From Alphaproteobacteria bacterium (lineage in GTDB: Bacteria; Pseudomonadota; Alphaproteobacteria; UBA6184), in contig JAUIKZ010000056.1 in NCBI GenBank assembly GCA_030433125.1, positions 1-6,106 of the forward strand: a stretch of 6,106 nt of DNA, given 5' to 3'. The position numbers and the translations under genes were made by a program. Under the pieces are notes generated by a model. The model was not told where the DNA came from, searched no databases, and was given only the letters and a program-made list of their open reading frames with translations. This document shows, piece after piece, positions 1-6,106 of this stretch; within the stretch, counting starts at the first letter, position 1, and each line of letters starts with the position of its first letter.

Positions 1-3000
1 CCTTTGGCCACTTGGAAGGCCACACTGAAGTCATCCCCAAAGTTCCAGCTAATGGTTTGCGGTTTGGCTTGGCGCTTGGCCGTTTTGTCGCCCGCTTTGA
101 CGCGCACATCCACCAGATACTTTTGATTCACGTTATGATCATTTTTAGCATTGAAATCCACCAGTATATCGAAGGCAATGCCATTGCGGTCTGGGTCTTC
201 AATGAATGGCTCAAAGGTGTCTTTCAACTCAAAAGCTTGATTAATGAAAAGCTCTACCTCATCAAAGTTGCGTACCCTTCCTTTAATGGCGTTTAGCACT
301 TCTTTAGCGTTGGTGCCCATCTCGCGCACTTTTTTGAAGAAGGCCACAAACTCTTTCATATCCACATTCGCCGATGAAACCACCACATCCGCAAAGGGGA
401 ACCGGTTCGCCAAATAACTGTTGAAATACTCGGCCGCATCTTTATAGTGGTCAAGCACCCGTTCCACCTTGATCTCTTCATAACGAAGCTTCAGCTGATC
501 AACGATATGGCCTTTAAGGGCTGTAAAGTAGTCGGTTTTAAAGTTAGAAACTGAAACTGTATCCAAAACCTTAGGGAGGTTCTCGTATGAAAGGTTTTTC
601 AAAGCAATAGTAAGGGTTTTCTTTAGGTCTTCTACCGTATTGGTGGGCTTGCTATTGGCGTAGTCTTGCAGCTGAACGGCCAGCTCATTCCACTTATCAA
701 TCAAACGGCGCTCTTCCGGACGCAGGTTATAATTTTGTGTTTTTAAAATGTCTACCAGTGGTTTCACCAAGTTGTTTACATAGTTTTGAATCCGGGTCAC
801 ATAGCTATCAAGGCGGGCCACGAGTTGTTCTTGGTTTTCCACATTAAAGCCGAGTAAGATGGGGTTGTCGTTGCCTTGCCACCAGCTAAAGTTGTTATCT
901 TTCACCTTAAGATTGCCCTCATCTTCAAACATGCGGTCAATGTCCGCCAAGGCCACCAAAATCTTGTTTTTCACAAACTCTTCTAGCTTATCAATTTCAT
1001 CCGAGCCCCGCACTTTACCCAGCACACCTAAAATTTTAACTAAAGAGGGCAGGGCTTTTTTGTAGTTTTCAATAAGGTTAATGTAAGTCTGCTCTTTCAC
1101 CTGGGCGCTGCTAATGGGCATGCTTTGAAAGTTAAAGGCCTGCACCACAAAGTTCTTCAGGTTGGTGGCGAGTTTTTTCTGGGCCACTTTTCGTAAACCC
1201 GGTTGAATCGTCTCCTCAAAATCACCCAGGTGGCGCGCCATAAACTCATCATGGGTTTCAATCATGTTGTTCATAGTGCTTAGCAAACGCAAGTTCCAGC
1301 TAAGCAGCTTACCTACGCCCAATTCGGGCGTAATTTCATGGTCAGCGCTCTCAACCATAAAGCTTTGCTTTTCAAGGTCGCTTAGGTTGTCTTTAAACTT
1401 AGCTAGCTGGTCGGCATGATAAAAGTCGTCTTCACTAATGGTATAAAGCTTGGTGTTAAGGTAAGCGGATTCCGCTTCGGCAATTTTAACCTTAAGCTCC
1501 ATAAAGTCTTGTTGAATACGGTGCCCCACCTCTTTCAGAATACGTTGCTCCATAAAGCGGCTTTGTTGCAAGCTACGCATAAGGTTTTGGAACTGATCGC
1601 CCGGGTTAAAGCGGCTAAACCTAAACCAGTCGAGCTTGTTATTTTCAATCCCCTCCACGGTGCGCATAAGCTTGCTAAAGGTTTTATCATAGTCTTCTAA
1701 TTGCACATTATCGTCCTGGCCACTTGCAGCTAAGTCATCAATTAGGTCGGGCAACTCAATAAGGTTGTTCAGCCCTTCATTTTCACGCACCCCTTTTGTA
1801 GCAAAAGCGTTCAGCAGCTCAGTAAGCTTTTCGGAAATATGCTTGCGGTAGATATCTTCTTTAATGGGCTCAAAGGCATCCACCGTTATGTTCTCGGCCA
1901 AAATATCCAAATTGTCTGTAATAATAGGCGGCAGTTTATAGCCAAACAGTTCATCCAGTAAATGCACCAGTTTTGAGGCGTCTTGGTCTTTATAAATGCT
2001 GTTGTAGCTGCTCAACAAGCGCTCGGCGGCCAGCACATCCAGCGTGTAGCGTTCAAGCTTTTTAAAGCTAATAGTATCTTGCGGGTTAAAAGCAATCTTG
2101 GGGTCGTTCACAAAGTCAGAGTCCAACACCACATCTTTGGTGGTCACAATGTTGTTCAGGCGCGTGGTAAGTTCATTATGCAAAGAGTGAACAATAATTT
2201 TATTAAAGCTCATCCCAAAAAAGTCAAGTATACGCTTGTCGAAGTTAGAGACGTAACTGCCTGGCAAGCTGAAATAAAAGAAGTCGGTTTTCTCCATGGC
2301 GTTGGCCAAGCCAAGCACCTCTTGCGAAAAGGCTTTAAATTCTTCTGGTGAAATAGCATGCCCATGCTGCTGCTTGTCGATAATGGTGTTGATCACCCGC
2401 TCTACATCATTAAGCGACACATTCAGCTTACGCATGTCAGCGTGAATGTCAGGCATGGATTTATAGCCATTATACACCCACAGCATGGTGAACACAGCAA
2501 AAGCCACCTTGAGCGGCAGCTGTTGTTTGTTGATATTGCGTGTGTAACGTCGTGACGGGGCCGCCAGCGATCGCTCGTAAAAGATTTTTTCTTTAAACAG
2601 ATCTTCAATAAACAGCGGTTTCTTCTCTGCCGTTTCATAATCGGTTTGCTGTGCGGCGGGCAGCCACTGGCCACTGAGCTCACCCGAAAAATATATACCC
2701 CTAAAGAAATAGCCTTCATCTTTAATGCTGTCGCGGAACATCTCGGTAATGAAGTGACTGATGTCATCTTCAATCAAGCGGAACTGATTTAGGAACACAA
2801 ACAGCTGATCATTTTCAAAAGCATTACGCTCTTTGTTCGTGGTGAGAATTTCTAAACGCAACTCATGCAAAGACCGTATCACACTTTCAAAGGCCTCTTT
2901 AATCCATGCGCTGGAATAAACCTCGTCAACAGGGTAGGGCGATGACCACCCAAACATGTTTTGGTGCATGTGCTCGGGGATGTTGCTAAAGAAGGCATCA

Positions 3001-3812
3001 AACCCTGTAAGCTTGTGGGCGTTGGTTATCACCACATAAATGGGGAGAGACATGCTCACACTAACTTGCAGCTCTACCAGCTTTTTGTAAACTGATTTAG
3101 CAATCACGCTGAGGTCTATTTTTTCCTTTTTAAAGGCTCCATAAAAGTAACCCATATCAAAGGTGAGCACAATCCCATCAATGGCGCGTTCGGGGTGATG
3201 TTGATAAAGCTTGTGCAAAAACTCTTGCCATTCCGCGGTGTTGATAGCCTTGCCTTTTTCATCAAACAAAAACTCTTCGGCAAAATCAATCACCACGCCG
3301 TTATCATAATAATGCCAGTGCAAGCTAGGTTGTTCGCTTTCCACCACGTTATTGGCGTAGGGCACTTTAAAGCTTAGGCTGTTGAGGAGGCGGCTTTTGT
3401 TTGAGCGGGCGTCTCCCATAGTGATAAACCATGGCAGCGTATACAAATAATCTTGCCCACCAATGATGTCTTGTAGAATCTTGTTGGTGTTTTCAAAGCT
3501 TTTCGCTACTGCGTCTTTTTTGCGGCTAAAGAGCCGCCTTAGCTTTGTCCACCATGGCTCTTTGAGCTCTTCTTCTTTTTCGTCTTTAAGTTTATTGGCC
3601 TGCAATGCTTTTTGGGCTTTGCGCTTAGCGGCCCGCTGGCGATACCACTTAGCGATATCTTTGGCCACCCACAAAATAAATATCAGGCTAAGAATACCAA
3701 TGGTTACGCCAAGTAAAACCATAAGGATAAACAGGACATCCTTTTGGTTTACAAAATCAGAGGCCTTCCCTAAGACCTTTAAAATATAGCGACCAACTTG
3801 ATCAATTCTCAT
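1..3812 (-). CDS. tssM: T6SS membrane-complex protein TssM (IcmF family), 3' end missing
   Basis: TssM spans the inner membrane and periplasm, joining TssL to the outer-membrane lipoprotein TssJ. The frame is open from ATG at 3812 to the window edge (1270 full codons) with no stop or frameshift. A clear membrane helix lies at about 26-49, followed by a very basic, lysine/glutamate-rich linker (51-105). The P-loop-like cytoplasmic domain follows: LPWFITMGDARSNKS (126-140), VVIDFAEEF (173-181), DGIVLTFD (212-219), IYVVITNAHKLTGF (258-271) and FFRGIYFSG (369-377). These match the IcmF layout in order and spacing, but the nucleotide-binding residues are altered. A second membrane helix lies at about 432-450, followed by a long, largely helical periplasmic region. 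QTISWNFGDDF (1252-1262) resembles the WPG-containing C-terminal beta region that binds TssJ, so perhaps 100-150 residues are missing. The full protein would then be longer than the usual 1100-1300. The start is coupled to tssL (TAATG) and has only a weak Shine-Dalgarno. Confidence 0.95.
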   Translation of the reverse strand, partial: MRIDQVGRYILKVLGKASDFVNQKDVLFILMVLLGVTIGILSLIFILWVAKDIAKWYRQRAAKRKAQKALQANKLKDEKEEELKEPWWTKLRRLFSRKKDAVAKSFENTNKILQDIIGGQDYLYTLPWFITMGDARSNKSRLLNSLSFKVPYANNVVESEQPSLHWHYYDNGVVIDFAEEFLFDEKGKAINTAEWQEFLHKLYQHHPERAIDGIVLTFDMGYFYGAFKKEKIDLSVIAKSVYKKLVELQVSVSMSLPIYVVITNAHKLTGFDAFFSNIPEHMHQNMFGWSSPYPVDEVYSSAWIKEAFESVIRSLHELRLEILTTNKERNAFENDQLFVFLNQFRLIEDDISHFITEMFRDSIKDEGYFFRGIYFSGELSGQWLPAAQQTDYETAEKKPLFIEDLFKEKIFYERSLAAPSRRYTRNINKQQLPLKVAFAVFTMLWVYNGYKSMPDIHADMRKLNVSLNDVERVINTIIDKQQHGHAISPEEFKAFSQEVLGLANAMEKTDFFYFSLPGSYVSNFDKRILDFFGMSFNKIIVHSLHNELTTRLNNIVTTKDVVLDSDFVNDPKIAFNPQDTISFKKLERYTLDVLAAERLLSSYNSIYKDQDASKLVHLLDELFGYKLPPIITDNLDILAENITVDAFEPIKEDIYRKHISEKLTELLNAFATKGVRENEGLNNLIELPDLIDDLAASGQDDNVQLEDYDKTFSKLMRTVEGIENNKLDWFRFSRFNPGDQFQNLMRSLQQSRFMEQRILKEVGHRIQQDFMELKVKIAEAESAYLNTKLYTISEDDFYHADQLAKFKDNLSDLEKQSFMVESADHEITPELGVGKLLSWNLRLLSTMNNMIETHDEFMARHLGDFEETIQPGLRKVAQKKLATNLKNFVVQAFNFQSMPISSAQVKEQTYINLIENYKKALPSLVKILGVLGKVRGSDEIDKLEEFVKNKILVALADIDRMFEDEGNLKVKDNNFSWWQGNDNPILLGFNVENQEQLVARLDSYVTRIQNYVNNLVKPLVDILKTQNYNLRPEERRLIDKWNELAVQLQDYANSKPTNTVEDLKKTLTIALKNLSYENLPKVLDTVSVSNFKTDYFTALKGHIVDQLKLRYEEIKVERVLDHYKDAAEYFNSYLANRFPFADVVVSSANVDMKEFVAFFKKVREMGTNAKEVLNAIKGRVRNFDEVELFINQAFELKDTFEPFIEDPDRNGIAFDILVDFNAKNDHNVNQKYLVDVRVKAGDKTAKRQAKPQTISWNFGDDFSVAFQVAK

Positions 3813-3814
3813 TA
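3810..3814 (-). other. TAATG stop-start overlap between tssL and tssM
   Basis: On the coding strand the tssL stop TAA (3814-3812) shares its last A with the tssM ATG (3812-3810). Only a weak GAG lies at a suitable distance upstream, so tssM is probably translated by ribosomes terminating on tssL. This would tie the amounts of the two directly interacting membrane proteins together. Confidence 0.85.
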
Positions 3815-4597
3815 CATGTTGTCAGAACTCGTAATCGTTTTTATAATTTTGCGAATTCTGCTTTCTATTCCGTATGTTTCACCAACCCATACAAGATAGC
3901 TAATAAAACTTAATAAACCGATAATAAGAGCAAATAACTGATACAATTTTTTGGGGTCCGGCAACTTACCCAGGTTTGTTTGCCGTAATGTAGATTGATA
4001 GGCTTTGGGAAGCAGTTTGCGGGTCTGCCCATCTTCCAGCAATGTGGGGTTGTGGTGGAAAATGTGATAGTAAAGTTTGTCCATATAATCTTGGACGGCT
4101 GTGCTGTTTGCGGTGTTGCGGAAGCGCCCCTCAAACCCCAGCGCGAGCGACTCTAGATATATGGCGGCCAGCTCAACTTTAATAGGATCGTTCTCTTTAA
4201 GTAGTTTATCAATGCGGTTAAATATATTCTCACCCGCCGTATGTGTGTTATAAATCCGCGCTTCTAAAATCTTTTTTTCCCACTCATCCTCACCCTGCCA
4301 TGGCAGGTTTAAAAACACCTCGTCAATAAGCGCCACCATCATGTATTCCGCTTCCAAGTAAATAGAGTGGTTCAGGTGGCCAAGGCGCTTCGTTTCTTTC
4401 GCTAAGTCTTTCAGACGCGTTTCAAAAAACAGCATGATCTCTTCCACAAGCTTCGTTTTTTCCGCTTGCATAAGAGGGGCTTTATGAGTATGAGCGCTCA
4501 CCAGGGCCTTCTGCTTCTGGCGTAGAATGTCTTCATAAAACCGGTTAAAAAGACGGTAAACGTATGATTCCTCAAAATTGCGGGGCTGTGCGCTCAC
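3812..4597 (-). CDS. tssL: T6SS inner-membrane protein TssL (DotU/IcmH family)
   Basis: TssL is a tail-anchored inner-membrane protein that binds TssM and contacts TssK on the cytoplasmic side. The 261-residue product shows the DotU family pattern: a helical cytoplasmic domain with ALIDEVFLNLPW (89-100), AGENIF (121-126, normally GGE.F/AGE.F) and LESLALGFEGRFR (148-160, compare the LCL.LGFEG.YR signature). One membrane helix follows at about 218-238 (LYQLFALIIGLLSFISYLVWV). Only about 23 residues, basic at first, lie beyond it on the predicted periplasmic side, so no OmpA-like peptidoglycan-binding domain is fused. This is the short form of TssL. The start is GTG; it is supported by the GGAGGG Shine-Dalgarno and by the two-base spacing from the tssK stop. 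The stop overlaps the tssM start. Confidence 0.95.
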   Translation of the reverse strand: MSAQPRNFEESYVYRLFNRFYEDILRQKQKALVSAHTHKAPLMQAEKTKLVEEIMLFFETRLKDLAKETKRLGHLNHSIYLEAEYMMVALIDEVFLNLPWQGEDEWEKKILEARIYNTHTAGENIFNRIDKLLKENDPIKVELAAIYLESLALGFEGRFRNTANSTAVQDYMDKLYYHIFHHNPTLLEDGQTRKLLPKAYQSTLRQTNLGKLPDPKKLYQLFALIIGLLSFISYLVWVGETYGIESRIRKIIKTITSSDNM

Positions 4598-4599
4598 TG

Positions 4600-5937
4600 T
4601 TAGCCCTCCACATATTCCTCAGCGGCACTTTCTACAAAATGCATCAGGTTAAGAGGGCGGGTGTCTTCGCTGTCGGAGGGGTTAAAGATATACAGGACCT
4701 CGTTGGCGTCTACAAATTCGGGCTCGAGCATTATTTCAAATAGCACCACATCGCGGCTCACGCGCATCGAGCCCACCTCATGGCCTTGCATCACTTTGCG
4801 GGCGGCCCCTAAAATGCGGCGGTCGTAAGCCGATTGCAGTTTCGACTCACTGACGATAATGGCGTTTTTAACCCAGGCATAAGTATCACTTTCGCTGGCA
4901 CTAGGGTTAATTTGCGCGCCCACAAAAATGCGCTCAGCTTTTGCGTTAGGCAGCTGATATCCAAAATAACCATCTTTTTGCAAAAAGGCCACCGTTTGCA
5001 TCTTTTCTTTCATCTGATCTAGCACCTTATAAACAATGGCGATAATCTCTGAAAAGCAAAGAAGCGGGTTGGAGTGGTTGTAGGCCGGCAACACAGGAGG
5101 CACTCGGTAATCAGTGGGCAACACGGTTAATTGAGCCGCCACCTGCGCCACACCTTTATATAGGTCAAACGGGTTAATGCGCGCTTGGTTTACCAACACC
5201 TCAAAGGGCTGAATTGCCGGTAACAGCACATTCAGGCGACGACGCAACTCTTGGTCAATCACGGTGTTTCCAGCCGGGTCAAACTTATCTAACATGTAAG
5301 TTGCTTTAGCTCTTACCTTACCAATCATCGTTTCACATAGCTGCGTGATAAGGCTTTCGCGGTTAAACACAAGTGAAGGCGGCACGAATTCTGTTAGCTT
5401 AAACGCATCTTCTTTGTATTGCACTTGCGCAATGGGTAGGTAGGTATAAATCTCATCTGGTTTGTCGGCCAATAATTTGAAGCTTGGCACCATACGCGGC
5501 ACACGTATAGGGTCGCCGCCAGTGCCGTTTTCATCAAACACCAGTTCTCCGTCTAGTGACTGAAAGCGGGGACGTGTACCCGAAACACTTGGTTCGCCTG
5601 GAATATATTTAGGTACCGCTAAATACAATGTAAGTGGCTTTGTAGAGGCGCGCTTGCTAAAAGAAGACAAATCCAGCTCAAGGGCAGAGTGGCCCAAGCT
5701 TTCGCTGTAGCTTGCAAACAAGCCATCCGGCATAATCACGTTCACATCTGTAATTTTATATACACTGTTGGCCAACGCCAATGAATCTGTTTTTAAGCCG
5801 TCAATGCCCCAAAAATACGGGCTCATGCCACGGCTATAAAAGCTGAGCATTTCATTCGTGCGACGATCGTTTTGTTGATAAAGCTGTGGGGCCAAGGGCA
5901 TTCCCTCATGCCATAAAATTGATGATTGTATTTTCAT
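4600..5937 (-). CDS. tssK: T6SS baseplate protein TssK
   Basis: TssK is a cytoplasmic trimeric baseplate protein that links the T6SS baseplate to the TssL/TssM membrane complex. The 445-residue product matches the family's usual length of about 440-450. It carries the family N-terminal signature WHEGMPLAPQLYQQNDRR (residues 9-26, compare the usual W.EGM.L.PQH.QQ.DR), then PYFWGIDGL (40-48) and MPDG (69-72). In the middle are NPFDLYKGVAQVAAQL (255-270, the HP.elY-type segment) and the PAYNHSNP stretch (284-291, compare P.YdH). The first part resembles the shell domain that contacts the baseplate, and the C-terminal part should be the receptor-like domain that contacts the membrane complex. No signal peptide or membrane helix is seen, as expected. 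The ATG start has a Shine-Dalgarno seven bases upstream, and the signature begins within ten residues of it. The stop lies two bases before the tssL start, so the two are almost certainly co-translated. Confidence 0.96.
   Translation of the reverse strand: MKIQSSILWHEGMPLAPQLYQQNDRRTNEMLSFYSRGMSPYFWGIDGLKTDSLALANSVYKITDVNVIMPDGLFASYSESLGHSALELDLSSFSKRASTKPLTLYLAVPKYIPGEPSVSGTRPRFQSLDGELVFDENGTGGDPIRVPRMVPSFKLLADKPDEIYTYLPIAQVQYKEDAFKLTEFVPPSLVFNRESLITQLCETMIGKVRAKATYMLDKFDPAGNTVIDQELRRRLNVLLPAIQPFEVLVNQARINPFDLYKGVAQVAAQLTVLPTDYRVPPVLPAYNHSNPLLCFSEIIAIVYKVLDQMKEKMQTVAFLQKDGYFGYQLPNAKAERIFVGAQINPSASESDTYAWVKNAIIVSESKLQSAYDRRILGAARKVMQGHEVGSMRVSRDVVLFEIMLEPEFVDANEVLYIFNPSDSEDTRPLNLMHFVESAAEEYVEG
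4604..4609 (-). promoter_or_regulatory. strong Shine-Dalgarno of tssL inside the tssK 3' end
   Basis: On the coding strand GGAGGG lies at 4609-4604, within the last codons of tssK and seven bases (counted from GGAGG) ahead of the GTG at 4597-4595. It is the best ribosome binding site in the window and decides the non-ATG start of tssL. Its position inside tssK suggests that translation of the two genes is coupled. Confidence 0.8.
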
Positions 5938-5981
5938 ACTACTACCTTTTTAAATACTACTCTTACCGTGAGACAAAAAAC
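5938..5981 (-). promoter_or_regulatory. tssK ribosome binding site and short leader
   Basis: This 44-base gap separates the upstream stop from the tssK ATG. It contains AAAAGG at 5950-5945, seven bases before the ATG at 5937-5935, a purine-rich, moderate Shine-Dalgarno that supports this start. The octamer AGTAGTAT occurs twice, the second copy overlapping the tssK start codon. I see no convincing stem-loop terminator and no clear -35/-10 pair, so readthrough from the upstream gene is the simplest reading. Confidence 0.6.
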
Positions 5982-6106
5982 TTAATTTGACGTTAATGAC
6001 ATCTTTTTTTCGCCAAGATGGAGGGTTAAATATTCCTCATCCGTCACTTTTAGGCGATGCGCTCCTTCGGCGTCATAGTCGGCAAATATGAAGCCGCCTA
6101 TCGCGC
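5982..6106 (-). CDS. C-terminal tail of an unidentified protein (5' end outside window)
   Basis: An open frame enters from the right edge (first full codon at 6104) and ends with TAA at 5984-5982, giving 40 residues. The tail starts AIGGFIFADYD, contains KVTDEEYLTLHLGEKK and ends SLTSN. It is rich in charged residues, with no membrane segment and no motif I recognise. That this frame is coding is inferred: the other two minus-strand frames contain stops in this stretch, and the tail sits 44 bases ahead of tssK on the same strand with no visible terminator. In many proteobacterial T6SS loci this slot is held by tssJ or another tss/tag gene, but 40 residues do not allow that assignment. It is probably the preceding gene of the same operon. 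Confidence 0.6.
   Translation of the reverse strand, partial: AIGGFIFADYDAEGAHRLKVTDEEYLTLHLGEKKMSLTSN

Noticed and set aside
12..2555. Several plus-strand open frames of 65-122 codons opposite tssM
   Set aside because: They are antisense shadows of a long minus-strand gene. Their products are simple reflections of the tssM codons, with no recognisable domain.
2423..2773. A 116-codon minus-strand open frame overlapping tssM
   Set aside because: It lies wholly inside tssM in another frame, its product is rich in Cys, Ser and Arg as expected from an out-of-frame reading, and tssM is clearly coding here (membrane helix at about 432-450).
3195..3789. Plus-strand open frames of 60 and 108 codons opposite the tssM 5' part
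   Set aside because: They are antisense to recognisable IcmF motifs on the minus strand; the serine/leucine-rich product at 3463-3789 mirrors the basic linker codons.
1..3812. Possible frameshift or internal stop in tssM, given its unusual motifs
   Set aside because: The whole stretch was read codon by codon in one frame without a stop, and motif positions along it stay in frame with the ATG at 3812.
3910..4134. A 74-codon minus-strand open frame inside tssL
   Set aside because: It covers the conserved C-terminal half of TssL in a shifted frame and has no sensible protein features.
4834..5022. A 62-codon plus-strand open frame opposite tssK
   Set aside because: It is antisense to the well-conserved TssK coding frame, with no ribosome binding site or domain support noted.
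5938..5981. Possible terminator or independent tssK promoter
   Set aside because: No stem of more than about three pairs followed by a T-run was found by eye in the transcribed direction, and no paired -35/-10 boxes stand out. The T-run at the start of the gap has no stem before it.

Overview
This window holds part of a type VI secretion system (T6SS) locus, all of it on the minus strand. Read in the direction of transcription (from high to low coordinates) it contains the last 40 codons of an unidentified gene, then tssK, tssL and most of tssM. The tssM gene runs off the window before its stop codon. Coding density is almost complete. The only gap is 44 bases between the upstream gene and tssK.

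Organism: TssK, a DotU-type TssL and an IcmF-type TssM in this order are the mark of a canonical proteobacterial (T6SSi) system. The Bacteroidetes T6SSiii lacks the TssJLM membrane complex. Base composition is moderate, somewhat AT-leaning by eye. The window carries no marker that fixes the lineage, so I call only a Gram-negative, probably proteobacterial, organism.

Layout: 6104-5982 is the tail of an unassigned protein. 5981-5938 is a short intergenic stretch with the tssK ribosome binding site and no visible terminator. 5937-4600 is tssK (445 aa). 4597-3812 is tssL (261 aa, GTG start, strong Shine-Dalgarno inside the end of tssK). 3812-1 is tssM (at least 1270 codons, start overlapping the tssL stop as TAATG). 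The tight junctions suggest one transcript with translational coupling.

How the genes work together: TssL and TssM are the inner-membrane core of the T6SS membrane complex. TssK is the cytoplasmic baseplate protein that docks the phage-tail-like machine onto them. TssJ, the usual outer-membrane partner of TssM, is not recognisable in the window.

The most notable point is that the cytoplasmic P-loop domain of TssM keeps its overall family layout but has lost the key residues of all three nucleotide-binding motifs. TssM also shows only one clear N-terminal membrane helix instead of two. I see no evidence of a wholly new system here; the interest lies in a divergent TssM and the unidentified upstream gene.
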